This document shows, piece by piece, positions 41,796 to 51,206 of a stretch of DNA of 64,000 bases. The notes below the pieces were generated by a model. That model was not told the origin of the DNA. It was given only the letters and a program-made list of their open reading frames with translations, and did not search any database. How positions within the stretch are numbered: the stretch's first letter is position 1; each line of letters begins with the position of its first letter. A program made the position numbers and the translations under genes. Source of the stretch: Streptacidiphilus neutrinimicus (GTDB taxonomy: Bacteria; Actinomycetota; Actinomycetes; Streptomycetales; Streptomycetaceae); assembly GCF_000787815.1 (NCBI RefSeq), contig NZ_BBPO01000016.1, forward strand, positions 53,851 to 117,850, given 5' to 3'.

Positions 41796-42536
41796 ATGAT
41801 CCGTGAAGTGCGGCGCACTGCTCCGGAGCCGGCGCTCCCCACATCGCAGTCCGTGCGACTGGGCGTTCTGCTGGCACTGGTGGGCGGGGCGCTCGACGCC
41901 TACACCTTCGTCGGCCACGGCGGAGTGTTCGCCAACGCGCAGACCGGGAACGTCGTCCTGCTGGGCGTCGCGGTCGCGCGGGGGCAGTGGACACAGGCCC
42001 TCCGTCACCTGCCCGCGATCCTGGCCTTCGTCCTGGGCGTGGTCGTCGCGGAGACGCTGAAGCGGCCCGGCGTGGCCGCTTTCGTGCGCTGGCCGGCCCG
42101 CGCGGCCCTCGCCCTGGAGATCGTGGTGCTCGCCGCCGTCGCCTTGATGCCGGTGGACACCCCGGACCTGGTCGTCACGGTCGTGATCGCCTTCGTCGCC
42201 TCGGTGCAGGTCTCCACCTTCCGAAAGCTGGTGGACACCGCGTACAACACCACGATGACGACGGGAAACCTCCGGACCGCGATCCAGAGCGCCTGCACGG
42301 CGGTCGTCGATCGCGACCGGGAAGCGGCGCGCCGAGCGCGCCAGTTGGCCCTCGTGATCACTGCCTTTCTCGCCGGCGCGCTGGGAGGCGGCCTGCTGAC
42401 AGCGACCGGGGGTGTCCTTGCACTGTGGGCCCTTGTCGGCCTCCTCACGCTGGGACTGGCGCTGTTCGTCCACGACGAGCGCGTCGCCGTGCGTTCGCCA
42501 GCCCACGCGGGCGGGACTCCACCCGGAAACACGTAG
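41796..42536 (+). CDS. DUF1275 (YoaK-type) membrane protein
   Basis: The 246-residue protein has about six membrane helices. Family marks are LLALVGGALDAYTFVGHGGVFANAQTGNVVLLGV at about 23-56 (D-A-x-x-x-x-G, F-A-N-x-Q-T-G-N) and VASVQVSTFRKL, then NTTMTTGNLRTA near 155. The function is unknown; a transporter role is often suggested. The ATG at 41796 has AGGGCGAG just upstream; an in-frame TTG at 41757 would add 13 residues. It is divergent from LysR. A decayed homologue of the same family is at 20909. Confidence 0.85.
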   Translation: MIREVRRTAPEPALPTSQSVRLGVLLALVGGALDAYTFVGHGGVFANAQTGNVVLLGVAVARGQWTQALRHLPAILAFVLGVVVAETLKRPGVAAFVRWPARAALALEIVVLAAVALMPVDTPDLVVTVVIAFVASVQVSTFRKLVDTAYNTTMTTGNLRTAIQSACTAVVDRDREAARRARQLALVITAFLAGALGGGLLTATGGVLALWALVGLLTLGLALFVHDERVAVRSPAHAGGTPPGNT

Positions 42537-42569
42537 CGCGCGGCAGGCCTCGCCGGGCGGACCTTCCTG

Positions 42570-43292
42570 TCACTTCTCCGCCGTCGAGCCCCACGGGAGG
42601 GGTTCTCCCGACCGCAGGTGCTCCTTCAGCCACAGCTGGGTATTGCTGACGTGCAGCAGTGCGGCGGCCTGGCTGAGGGAGGCGTCGCGGACGGACAGGG
42701 CGTTGAAGATCGCCTCGTGTTCGGCCAGGGTGCGGTCCGAGGCCTCGGTGTCGACCAGGCCACGCCAGATCCGGGCGCGCAAGGTACGGCCGGAGATGCC
42801 CTCAAGGAGAGTGAGCAGGGTCTCGTTCCCTGTCGCCGCGATGACGGCGCGGTGGAACGCGGCGTCGTGGGCGTTGAGCCCCTCCACGTCGTCACGGGCC
42901 TCGCGCATCGCGTCCAGGTGCCGTTGGATCTCGGCCAGCTGCTCGTCGGAGATCCGGGTGGCGGCCAGGGCGGTGGCGACCGGCTCCAGGAGCCGCCGAA
43001 CCTCCATGAGGTCCAGCAGCGCGGCGGAGTCGCCCTGCAGCAGTTCCACGGCGCCGCCGAGCCCCTCCAGGAGCAGGCTCGGCTGCAGGCTGGTCACGTA
43101 GGTGCCGTCGCCCCGGCGGACCTCCAGGATCCGGGCGACCGCCAGCGCCTTCACGGCCTCCCGCGCGAGGTTGCGGGAAAGGCCGAGCTGGGCCGCCAGC
43201 TCCTGCTCCGGCGGGAGCTTCGAGCCCGGCGGCAGAGCCCCGGTGCGGATCAGCTCCCGGATCTGCACGATGGCCTTGTCCGTCAGAGACAC
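42570..43292 (-). CDS. FadR-type GntR regulator of the fucose module
   Basis: The 240-residue regulator has a GntR winged helix at about 5-70 (KAIVQIRELIRTGALPPGSKLPPEQELAAQLGLSRNLAREAVKAL, RRGDGTYVTS) and a FadR/FCD helical domain with metal-binding style residues (DLMEVRRLLEP, DDVEGLNAHDAAFHRAVIAATGN). GTG at 43292 with GAAGGAG 8 nt upstream. It is transcribed in the same direction as, and 99 nt downstream of, the fuconate dehydratase gene, so it is probably the last gene of the fucose operon and its local repressor. The ligand is likely a pathway intermediate. Confidence 0.88.
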   Translation of the reverse strand: MSLTDKAIVQIRELIRTGALPPGSKLPPEQELAAQLGLSRNLAREAVKALAVARILEVRRGDGTYVTSLQPSLLLEGLGGAVELLQGDSAALLDLMEVRRLLEPVATALAATRISDEQLAEIQRHLDAMREARDDVEGLNAHDAAFHRAVIAATGNETLLTLLEGISGRTLRARIWRGLVDTEASDRTLAEHEAIFNALSVRDASLSQAAALLHVSNTQLWLKEHLRSGEPLPWGSTAEK

Positions 43293-43391
43293 CGCGCGCT
43301 CCTTCCGGGCCCGTTCGCCGCGGGCACGTCCGACCTGATCAGCCCTTGAGGATCCCACACGTGGCGGTGGGCTTCGACGAAGGCCTTGCCG

Positions 43392-44705
43392 TCAGACACG
43401 GGCGCTCCAGACCGGGCCGTCGGGGTAGGCGTACTCCTTGAGTGAGCCCGGGTGCATCTGCGCGCTCAACCCCGGCAGGCCCGGGGCGAGATAGTGGCCG
43501 TCGGCGATGCGGACAGGGTCGACGAAGTGCTCGTGCAGGTGGTCGACGTACTCGATGACCCGGTCCTCGACGGTGCCGGAGAGGGCGACGTAGTCGAACA
43601 TCGACAGGTGCTGGACCATCTCGCACAGCCCCACGCCGCCGGCGTGGGGGCAGACCGGCACGCCGAACTTCGCCGCCAGCAGCAGGATCGCGATGTTCTC
43701 GTTGACGCCGCCGACCCGCGCGGAGTCGATCTGGACGATGTCCACCGCGCCCGCCTGCAGGAGCTGCTTGAAGACCACCCGGTTGGCGATGTGCTCGCCG
43801 GTGGCGACCTTGATGGGACTCAGTGCCTTGCGGACGGCCGCGTGGCCGAGGATGTCGTCGGGGGAGGTGGGCTCCTCGATCCAGTACGGGTCGTACGGGG
43901 CCAGTGCCCGCATCCACTCGATCGCCGGTGCGACGTCCCATCTCTGGTTGGCGTCGACGGCGATGCGGATGTCCGGGCCGACCGCCTCGCGGGCGACACG
44001 CATCCGCCGTACGTCGTCCTCCAGGGACGCGCCGACCTTCAGCTTGATCTGGGTGAAGCCGTCGGCGACGGCCTCACGGGCGAGGCGGGCCAGCTTCTCG
44101 TCGGAGTAGCCGAGCCAGCCCGGGGTGGTGGTGTAGGCGGGGTAGCCGCGCTCCAGCAGCTCCGCGACGCGCTCCTCGCGGCCCGGTTCGGCGCGCCGCA
44201 GGATCTCCAGAGCCTCCTCGGGGGTGAGCGCGTCGCTCAGCCACCGGAAGTCGACCTGGGCGACCAGGTCCTCGGGCGACATCTCGGCGAGGAAGCGCCA
44301 CACGGGCCGACCCGCGCGCTTGGCCGCCAGGTCCCAGGCGGCGTTCACGACCGCCCCGGTGGCCATGTGGATGGCGCCCTTCTCGGGGCCCAGCCAACGC
44401 AGTTGAGGGTCGTGGACGAGGGAGCGGGAGAACGCCCCGAGGTCGCCGCAGATCTCCGCCACCGACAGGCTGACCACGTGCGGCGCGAGGGCCGCGATGG
44501 CGGCGGCCTGGACGTCGTTGCCGCGTCCGGTGGTGAAGGCGAGGGCGTGGCCCTCCAGTCCGTCGCCGGCATCGGTGCGCAGGACCACGTAGGCGGCGGA
44601 GTAGTCGGGCTCGGGGTTCATCGCGTCCGAGCCGTCGAGGTGTTCGGAAGTGGGGAACCGCACGTCCAGGACGTCCAGGGCGGTGATGCGGGCGGAGGAG
44701 GGCAC
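43392..44705 (-). CDS. fucD: L-fuconate dehydratase
   Basis: The 437-residue enolase-superfamily enzyme dehydrates L-fuconate to 2-keto-3-deoxy-L-fuconate in the non-phosphorylating fucose pathway. The N-terminal capping domain contains [24 protein letters not shown]. In the barrel are the Lys pair in [11 protein letters not shown], metal ligands in [20 protein letters not shown] and [13 protein letters not shown], and the general acid/base His in [11 protein letters not shown]. Length and motifs match FucD well. GTG at 44705 is the simplest start; a TTG at 44717 has a better-spaced GGAAG. It precedes the permease gene in reverse order of transport, with other pathway enzymes (dehydrogenase, lactonase, aldolase) not in the window. 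Confidence 0.88.
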   Translation of the reverse strand: MPSSARITALDVLDVRFPTSEHLDGSDAMNPEPDYSAAYVVLRTDAGDGLEGHALAFTTGRGNDVQAAAIAALAPHVVSLSVAEICGDLGAFSRSLVHDPQLRWLGPEKGAIHMATGAVVNAAWDLAAKRAGRPVWRFLAEMSPEDLVAQVDFRWLSDALTPEEALEILRRAEPGREERVAELLERGYPAYTTTPGWLGYSDEKLARLAREAVADGFTQIKLKVGASLEDDVRRMRVAREAVGPDIRIAVDANQRWDVAPAIEWMRALAPYDPYWIEEPTSPDDILGHAAVRKALSPIKVATGEHIANRVVFKQLLQAGAVDIVQIDSARVGGVNENIAILLLAAKFGVPVCPHAGGVGLCEMVQHLSMFDYVALSGTVEDRVIEYVDHLHEHFVDPVRIADGHYLAPGLPGLSAQMHPGSLKEYAYPDGPVWSARV

Positions 44706-44808
44706 AGGTGAGGGCAACGGCGGCAACTTCCGTGAGGGGCAAGGGCAGTCGGTCCCTGGCCACGGGACGGGAACGCGGCGGAGGTCGGCGGTGGGTGGCC
44801 CGCCCTGG

Positions 44809-45849
44809 TCACTCCTGGACCTTGCCGCCGGTGATGCGGGAGATGGCGAGGGCGACCAGGATGATCAGGCCGTTGAGCGCGCCGATCCACTGCGCGGGGA
44901 CACCCGCCAGGGTGAGCACGTTCTGGATCATGAAGAGCAGCAGCACGCCGCAGAACGCGCCGAACATGGTGCCCTTGCCGCCGTTCAGGCTGATCCCGCC
45001 GATGACGGCGGCGGCGAAGACGGTGAAGATGTAGCCGTTGCCCTGCGCGGAGGCGACCGAGGCCAGCCGTCCCGACAACATCAGGCCCGCGAGGGCCGCG
45101 AGCACGCTGCCGGTGACGATCACGATCCACAGCACCCGCTCGGTCCGGATGCCGGCCGCCTTCGCCGCGTCGATGTTGCCGCCGATGGCGTACAGGGAGC
45201 GGCCGAAGCCGGTCCAGCCGAGCACCACGATCGCGAACGCGAACAGGACCAGGCAGATCCAGATGGAGGCGGGCATCCCGAACCACTCCGCCGTGCCGAT
45301 GTAGAGCATGGAGTTCGGCAGCTGGAAGAAGGTCTGGCCGCCGGAGATGCCGGTGAGGACGCCGCGCAGCACGATCAGCATGCCGAGGGTGACGATGAAT
45401 CCGTTGAGGCCGAAGCGGATGATCAGCAGGGCGTTGATCACGCCGACGAGCGCGCCGACGGCGAGGGTGACCGGGATGGCCCAGGCGCCGGGCAGCAGGC
45501 CGAGTCCGTGTCCCGCGCCGACCGGGACGACGAGCCAGGCCGCCACACCTGGCGCGAGGCCCATGGTGGACTCCAATGAGAGGTCCATCTTCTTGACGAT
45601 GAGGATCATCGTCTGGGCGAGGACCAGCAGGGCCATCTCGGACATGGCCTGCAGGACGTTGATGAGGTTGTCGGCCTGCAGGAACACTGGGTTGACGATC
45701 TGGCCGACGATCGCGATGACGACGATCGCGGGGACGAGGGCCAGATCGCGCAGACGGGCCAGCGGTATCCGGCCGCCGAGCAGCGCGACGCGCCTGGGCC
45801 CCGGTTCCCGGGTCGTGGCGGCTGGGTCCGTCAGGACGGTTTCAGGCAT
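44809..45849 (-). CDS. Sugar ABC transporter permease (RbsC-like)
   Basis: The 346-residue integral membrane protein belongs to the BPD_transp_2 family, as in ribose and other monosaccharide importers. About ten helices are predicted. Diagnostic segments are [47 protein letters not shown], the cytoplasmic loop [19 protein letters not shown] and [24 protein letters not shown]. It overlaps the ATPase gene by 8 nt and is followed by fucD. Together with the ATPase and binding protein it should import a monosaccharide, most likely L-fucose given fucD and the fucosidase. Confidence 0.92.
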   Translation of the reverse strand: MPETVLTDPAATTREPGPRRVALLGGRIPLARLRDLALVPAIVVIAIVGQIVNPVFLQADNLINVLQAMSEMALLVLAQTMILIVKKMDLSLESTMGLAPGVAAWLVVPVGAGHGLGLLPGAWAIPVTLAVGALVGVINALLIIRFGLNGFIVTLGMLIVLRGVLTGISGGQTFFQLPNSMLYIGTAEWFGMPASIWICLVLFAFAIVVLGWTGFGRSLYAIGGNIDAAKAAGIRTERVLWIVIVTGSVLAALAGLMLSGRLASVASAQGNGYIFTVFAAAVIGGISLNGGKGTMFGAFCGVLLLFMIQNVLTLAGVPAQWIGALNGLIILVALAISRITGGKVQE

Positions 45850-47368
45850 CGAGGTCCACTCCTTCCATCGCGGCCACGAGTTCGTGGTCGTGCCAGCCGC
45901 GGGCCAGCTCCGAAGTCACCCGGCCCTGGAACATCACCAGGACCCGGTCGCACATGCGCAGGTCGTCGAGCTCGTCGGAGGCGACGAGCACTCCGGCACC
46001 GGACTCGGCGGTCTCCTCGACCTTGTGGAGGAGGAACTCCTTGGACCGCACGTCCACGCCCGCGGTCGGGTTGATCAGCACCAGCAGGCGCGGATCGTCC
46101 GCCAGAGCGCGAGCCATGACCACCTTCTGCTGGTTGCCGCCCGACAGCGCGGACACGGGCAGCTGGGGTCCGGGCGCCTTGATCGCCAGGTTCTCGATCA
46201 TGCTGTCGGCGAGCCGGTCCCGTCGGCGACGGCTGAGGAAGCCTTTGCTGCCGAGCCGGTGAGGAACGGACAGGGTGGTGTTGTCGGCGATCGACATGTC
46301 CGGCACGAACCCCTGGTGATGCCGGTCCTGCGGGACGAAACCGGCGCCCGCGGCGAGCGCGGCCGGCACGCTGCCCGGCCGCGGGCGGCTCCCGGCGATC
46401 GCCACCTCGCCCGTGTGGGCGGTCCGCAGACCCACGACTGTCTCTGCGACCTCGGTGCGACCGCTGCCTGCGGAGCCCGCGAGTCCGACGATCTCCCCGG
46501 CGCCCACCTCCAACGTCACGTCACGGTAGGCGCCGTCACGCCCCAGCGCCTGCACGGACAGCGCGGATGTGGCGCTGCGGTCGGGGGTGTTCGACCGCAC
46601 CTGCAGCCGGTCCACCGCCGCCTCGCCGGTCATCGCGGCGACCAGATCGGCGCGGGGCAGATCCGTGACCGGCGCGGTCACGATGTGCCTGGCATCGCGG
46701 AACACCGTCACCATGTCGCAGATCTCGTAGACCTCTTGGAGATGGTGGCTGATGAACAGAAAGGTCACGCCCTGCGCCTGCAGGTCGCGGATCCGGTCGA
46801 AGAGCCGGTTGATCGCGGCGCCGTCGAGCTGGGCGGTCGGCTCGTCGAGGATGATGAACCGCGCTCCGAAGGACAGCGCCCGCGCGATCTCCACGAACTG
46901 ACGCCGCTCCACGCTCAGATCGCCGGCCAGGGTCTGCGGGTCGACCTCCACCGACCAGGTCGACAGCAACTCCTGGGCCTGCTTCCGCAGGCCCTGCCAG
47001 TTGATCAGCCGACCACGGCCGCGCTCGTGCCGGTTCAGGAAGAGGTTCTCGGCGACGGTCAGGGTGGGGATGATCGTCGACTTCTGGTAGACGCAGGCCA
47101 CGCGTTGTCGCCAGGCGTCGCGGTCCGCGAGGCGCGGGGCGGGGGCGCCGCCGAAGCTGACCTCACCCTCGTCGGGCGCCTGCAGACCGGTGAGGACCGA
47201 CACGAGTGTCGACTTGCCGGCGCCGTTGCGGCCGACGAGTGCGTGGGTCTCACCGGGCCTGATGGTGATCCGGGCGCCGTCGAGGGCGACGGTGGGACCG
47301 AATCGTCTGACGATGCCCGTCGCCTCGACGACGGGCGCGGGGCTCGCGTCCCGCTCCCTGTCGCTCAT
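45842..47368 (-). CDS. Sugar ABC transporter ATP-binding protein (RbsA-like)
   Basis: The 508-residue protein is a tandem of two ABC domains, the hallmark of the carbohydrate uptake transporter-2 family. Domain 1 has Walker A GRNGAGKST near residue 43, signature LSVERRQFVEIARAL and Walker B FIILDEPTAQLD. Domain 2 has a degenerate Walker A (GSAGSGRTE) but an intact signature, LSGGNQQKVVMARAL, as usual in this family. Start ATG at 47368 (the preceding codon is GTG). It lies between the binding protein gene (43 nt upstream) and the permease gene (8-nt overlap). Confidence 0.92.
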   Translation of the reverse strand: MSDRERDASPAPVVEATGIVRRFGPTVALDGARITIRPGETHALVGRNGAGKSTLVSVLTGLQAPDEGEVSFGGAPAPRLADRDAWRQRVACVYQKSTIIPTLTVAENLFLNRHERGRGRLINWQGLRKQAQELLSTWSVEVDPQTLAGDLSVERRQFVEIARALSFGARFIILDEPTAQLDGAAINRLFDRIRDLQAQGVTFLFISHHLQEVYEICDMVTVFRDARHIVTAPVTDLPRADLVAAMTGEAAVDRLQVRSNTPDRSATSALSVQALGRDGAYRDVTLEVGAGEIVGLAGSAGSGRTEVAETVVGLRTAHTGEVAIAGSRPRPGSVPAALAAGAGFVPQDRHHQGFVPDMSIADNTTLSVPHRLGSKGFLSRRRRDRLADSMIENLAIKAPGPQLPVSALSGGNQQKVVMARALADDPRLLVLINPTAGVDVRSKEFLLHKVEETAESGAGVLVASDELDDLRMCDRVLVMFQGRVTSELARGWHDHELVAAMEGVDLDA

Positions 47369-47414
47369 CACAACCGCCTTGTCCTCGTGAGCCGTTGGAT
47401 TCCTGATCGGCCAG

Positions 47415-48476
47415 TCAGCCGAGGTTGTCGCCCCACAGGGAGGGGTCGGTGCTCTTCACGCTGGGCAGGCCGCCGTAGGTGCCGCCGTCGGCGGTGACCA
47501 GGGGAGCCGAGAGCTGGTCCTCCAGCAGACCGGGACGGACCTGGACGATGGTGCTGTCATGGTCGGTCCTGCCGGGTGTGAACGTCTTCCCGGCGATCGC
47601 CGCCTTCAGGTAGTACAGGGCGTACTTGGCGTACAGGTCGGCGGGCTGGGAGACGGTGGCGTCGATGTCGCCGGCCGCGATGTCCTTGAGCTCCTCGGGG
47701 ATGCCGTCGTTGGACACGATGAAGACGTGCTTCGGATCCGTGGGAGCCACGAGCAGCCCCTTCTGCTTGAGCACCTGGAGCGTGCCGGACAGGGCGAAGC
47801 TCGACTCCATGTAGATGCCCTTGATGTCCGGGTTGGCGATCAGGTCCGTCTGCAGCTTCTGCGCGGCGACGGCGCCGTCCCAGTTGGTGGCCTCCCCGAG
47901 CACCTGGACGCCGGGGTAGCTCGTCTTCATGCAGTCGTTGAACGCCTCGGTGCGGTCGCGGCCGTTGATGGAGTCGAGGCCGCCCTCCAACATGACGACC
48001 TTGCCCTTGCCGCCCAGTTTCGTGCCGAGGAACTGACAGGCCTTCTCGCCGTAGGCGCGGTTGTCGGCCCGCACCACCATGAACACGTTGCCGCTGTCCG
48101 GGCGGGTGTCGATGGTGACGACGGGGATCTTCCTCGCCTCCAGTTGCGCCAGGGTCGGCGCGATGGCGGCGGTGTCCTGGGGCGCCATCGCGATGCCCTT
48201 CACACCCTCGCTGATGAGCGTCTGCGCGTTGGCGGCCAGAGTCGCGACGTCGTTCTGCGAGTTGGTGGTCTTCAGCGACAGGCCCAGCTGTCCGGCGTAC
48301 TGGGGCGTGTACTTGATGTAGGCGTTCCAGAAGTCGGTGTCGGAGCGGGGGTAGTCGACGCCGACCAGGGGCGCGCTGCTGGACGAAGCGGGGGTGGAGC
48401 CGCTGCTGCAGGCGCTGAGCAGTGCCAGTGCGCAGAGCGCGGAGGCAGTGCTGCACAGGACGGGCTTGAGTCTCAT
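47415..48476 (-). CDS. Sugar ABC transporter substrate-binding lipoprotein
   Basis: The 353-residue periplasmic-binding-protein-like type 1 fold has a lipoprotein signal (LCALALLSACSSG, Cys23). Text such as AQTLISEGVKGIAMAPQDTAAI, KIPVVTIDTRPDSGNVFMVVRADN and EGGLDSINGRDRTEAFNDC follows the order of RbsB-type monosaccharide-binding proteins. It is the first gene of the minus-strand operon, followed by the ATPase, permease and fucD, and it stands divergent from the secreted alpha-L-fucosidase. L-fucose is therefore the most likely ligand. Promoter and operators must lie in 48477-48893. Confidence 0.9.
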   Translation of the reverse strand: MRLKPVLCSTASALCALALLSACSSGSTPASSSSAPLVGVDYPRSDTDFWNAYIKYTPQYAGQLGLSLKTTNSQNDVATLAANAQTLISEGVKGIAMAPQDTAAIAPTLAQLEARKIPVVTIDTRPDSGNVFMVVRADNRAYGEKACQFLGTKLGGKGKVVMLEGGLDSINGRDRTEAFNDCMKTSYPGVQVLGEATNWDGAVAAQKLQTDLIANPDIKGIYMESSFALSGTLQVLKQKGLLVAPTDPKHVFIVSNDGIPEELKDIAAGDIDATVSQPADLYAKYALYYLKAAIAGKTFTPGRTDHDSTIVQVRPGLLEDQLSAPLVTADGGTYGGLPSVKSTDPSLWGDNLG

Positions 48477-48893
48477 CGATCTGCTTCCTCGCTGGTCCCG
48501 AAGCGGGAGACGGTTTCGACGGTGCGTCAGCTGTACGTCATCATCAAAGAGATGGGATGTTTATAGAGGGCGGCGAGAAGGGCTGTCCAGAGTCAGGACG
48601 AAGTTTCCTGGACAGTGCAGGAACGTCCCCCGGGAGTGGGTGCCGAGTGGCTCACGGCGCGCAGATCCATCCCATCAATATCTCTGCACACCTGTTGACG
48701 CGGGCGAGTCATGTGCCCGAGATTCGTCCGTGACGTCCGATGCGGCGACACCAGGGACGCCTCGTCCCGCATCGGCGAAACGCGTGCTCCCACCCCCGTG
48801 CTCGCCGCGTTCTGATCCCCCCGCCGGCCGGGCAGCCCGGCCGCCCGGCGTGCCGACGCTGAACGCCAGGGCCGCAGTTGATGGAGGTTCTCC
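48477..48893. promoter_or_regulatory. Divergent regulatory region of the fucose module
   Basis: The region separates the uptake operon and the fucosidase. It holds two inverted copies of GATGGGATG (48551-48559, and on the other strand 48668-48676), and a separate inverted repeat, CTGTCCAG-N17-CTGGACAG (48583-48615). The 9-mers point toward each other and could be two operators of the FadR-type regulator, one for each promoter. The last 250 nt are GC-rich with no supported gene. Confidence 0.45.
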
Positions 48894-51119
48894 ATGTTGG
48901 GCAGACGGCAGTTCCTGATGGGCGCCACCGGAGTGGTCGCTGCCGCGGTCGCGAGCAGTGCGTTCGGTGCCCCCGACGCCCAGGCCGCGCCGACCACGTA
49001 CACCCCGTCCTGGGCCTCGGTGGACCAGCATCCGGCGGCCCCTGAGTGGTTCCAGGACGCCAAGTTCGGCATCTACCACCACTGGGGTGTCTTCAGCGTC
49101 CCCGCCTACGACAGCGAGTGGTACCCGCGCAACATGTTCATCAGCGGAAGCAACGCCAACCAGCACCACATCGCCACGTACGGCGACCCGTCGGTGTGGC
49201 CGTACCAGAACTTCATCAACGGTGCGAACGACCTGCACGGCACCTTCACGAAGTTCGCGCCGAAGCTGAAGTCGGCCGGAGGCAACTTCGACCCCGACGA
49301 GTGGGCGCAGCTGTTCGTCGACGCCGGAGCCCGGTTCGCCGGCCCGGTCAGCGAGCACCACGACGGCTTCTCCATGTGGAACAGCACGGTCAACGAGTGG
49401 AACTCGGCGGCCAAGGGTCCCCAACTCAACCTGCTGAAGCTGTTCGCCGACGCCATCCGGGCCAAGGGCCTGAAGCTGCTGGTGGCCATGCACCACGCCT
49501 TCAACTTCAACGGCTACTACGACCACGTGCCGGCCCAGTCGGACCCGAGCCTGCAGAAGCTCTACGGTCAGCTCGGCAGCACGGCGGAGAACCAGCTCTG
49601 GTACGACAAGCTGAAGGAGGTCGTGGACCTCGCCCAACCCGACATCCTGTGGGAGGACTTCGACCTGAGCAAGGTCGACGAGACGCAGCGGCTGAACTTC
49701 CTGTCCTACTACTACAACCAGGCCGAGTCCTGGGGCCGCGAGGTCGTGGCGACCTACAAGGACGGCTACGACAGCCACGGCGAGGTCTTCGACTTCGAGC
49801 GCGGCGGGCCGGCCGACATCACCGCGCCCTACTGGCTCACCGACGACAGCATCTCCAGCTCCAGCTGGTGCTACACCACGGGCATCGGCTACTACAGCAC
49901 CCAGCAGATGCTGCACTCGCTGATCGACCGGGTCAGCAAGAACGGCAACATGCTGCTCAACATCGCCCCGATGGCCGACGGCACCATCCCCCTGGCCCAG
50001 AAGGACGTCCTGCTCGGGATCGGCGACTACCTGGGCCGCTTCGGCGAGTCGATCTACGCGACACGGGCCTGGACCGCCTACGGGGAGGGCCCGACGAAGA
50101 TGGGCGGCGGCGCGTTCACCGGCCCGCAGGCCGGCACCGCCCAGGACATCCGCTTCACCCGCAGCAAGGACGACACCGTCCTGTACGCGACCGTGCTGGG
50201 CTGGCCGGGCAGCTCGCTGACGGTGTCGACGCTCAGCTCCTCGCGGATCAACCTCGGCTCACTCACCTCCGTGCAACTGCTCGACTCCACCGCCGGCACC
50301 TACACCGGTCTGCCGGCACCGACGCAGGACTCCGCCGGTCTGCACGTGACCCTGCCGTCCGCCTCCGCGCCGTTCACCGCCCTGGCGTACGTGCTGAAGC
50401 TCACCTTCTCCGGCCAGATCCCCTCCCTCCAGCCCCTCGCCGGGGCGGTGGTCTACCAGGACGTCGACTACTCGGGTCCCAGCGCCGTGCTCGCGATCGG
50501 GAACTACACCGCAGACCAGCTGGCGCTCGCCGGCCTGCCCGCCATGAGCCTGTCCTCGCTGCGGCTGACTCCCGGGTACCAGATCATCGGCTACTCCGGG
50601 GACGACTACACCGGCACGGCCTGGACCTTCACCGCGGACAACGCCGACCTGCGCACGACGGGCAACAACGACGCGGTCGCCTCGATGAAGGTGCAGTTCA
50701 ACCCGGGCACCTGGTTCCGGATCACCAACGTCACCGACGGGCTGGTGCTGGACAGCGGCGGGAACGTCGCCTCGGGCTCCGCTCTGAAGCAGTGGACCTG
50801 GAACGGCAGCACCAACCTGCAATGGCAGGCCGTCGAACTCGGCAACGGCTACTACAAGCTGGTGAACCGCACCAACGGCATGGCCGTCGACGGGTGGGGC
50901 GCCACGAGCAACGGCGCCGCGGCCATGGAAGCGCCGTGGAACGGCGGCACCAACCAGCAGTGGCAGATCATCCACCAAGGTGACGGCCGGTACAGCGTCG
51001 CCAACCGCACCACCGGACTCGTCCTGGACGGCGGCGGCAGCGTTCCCTCCGGCTCTCCCACCAAGCAGTGGTCCGGGAACGGCAGCACCAACCTGCGGTG
51101 GACCTTCACGGCGGTGTGA
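48894..51119 (+). CDS. Secreted GH29 alpha-L-fucosidase with crystallin-like and CBM13 domains
   Basis: The 741-residue enzyme begins with a Tat signal (GRRQFLMGATGVVAA, cleaved after about residue 31). The GH29 barrel at 35-400 contains FGIYHHWGVFSVPAYDSEWY, GPVSEHHDGFSMW and the nucleophile region DILWEDFDL with Asp255. A beta-sandwich follows (420-510). Next is a beta/gamma-crystallin-like domain at 520-605 (VVYQDVDYSGPS, IIGYSGDDYTGTAW), then a CBM13 ricin-type domain at 615-741 with three QxW-like repeats. It cuts terminal alpha-L-fucose from glycans outside the cell. The divergent ABC importer and fucD then take up and degrade the sugar. Confidence 0.92.
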   Translation: MLGRRQFLMGATGVVAAAVASSAFGAPDAQAAPTTYTPSWASVDQHPAAPEWFQDAKFGIYHHWGVFSVPAYDSEWYPRNMFISGSNANQHHIATYGDPSVWPYQNFINGANDLHGTFTKFAPKLKSAGGNFDPDEWAQLFVDAGARFAGPVSEHHDGFSMWNSTVNEWNSAAKGPQLNLLKLFADAIRAKGLKLLVAMHHAFNFNGYYDHVPAQSDPSLQKLYGQLGSTAENQLWYDKLKEVVDLAQPDILWEDFDLSKVDETQRLNFLSYYYNQAESWGREVVATYKDGYDSHGEVFDFERGGPADITAPYWLTDDSISSSSWCYTTGIGYYSTQQMLHSLIDRVSKNGNMLLNIAPMADGTIPLAQKDVLLGIGDYLGRFGESIYATRAWTAYGEGPTKMGGGAFTGPQAGTAQDIRFTRSKDDTVLYATVLGWPGSSLTVSTLSSSRINLGSLTSVQLLDSTAGTYTGLPAPTQDSAGLHVTLPSASAPFTALAYVLKLTFSGQIPSLQPLAGAVVYQDVDYSGPSAVLAIGNYTADQLALAGLPAMSLSSLRLTPGYQIIGYSGDDYTGTAWTFTADNADLRTTGNNDAVASMKVQFNPGTWFRITNVTDGLVLDSGGNVASGSALKQWTWNGSTNLQWQAVELGNGYYKLVNRTNGMAVDGWGATSNGAAAMEAPWNGGTNQQWQIIHQGDGRYSVANRTTGLVLDGGGSVPSGSPTKQWSGNGSTNLRWTFTAV

Positions 51120-51206
51120 CACCCTCGCAGTGCGCCTCCGGGCCGGGGGCACGTGTCCGGCCCGGAGGCGTGATGCGCCGTCAGTAGACGGTTACGGGTG
51201 GTTGGT

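Noticed and set aside
45308..47497. Plus-strand frame of 729 codons opposite the ABC transporter
   Set aside because: Antisense to permease and ATPase genes with clear motifs; no family resemblance of its own.
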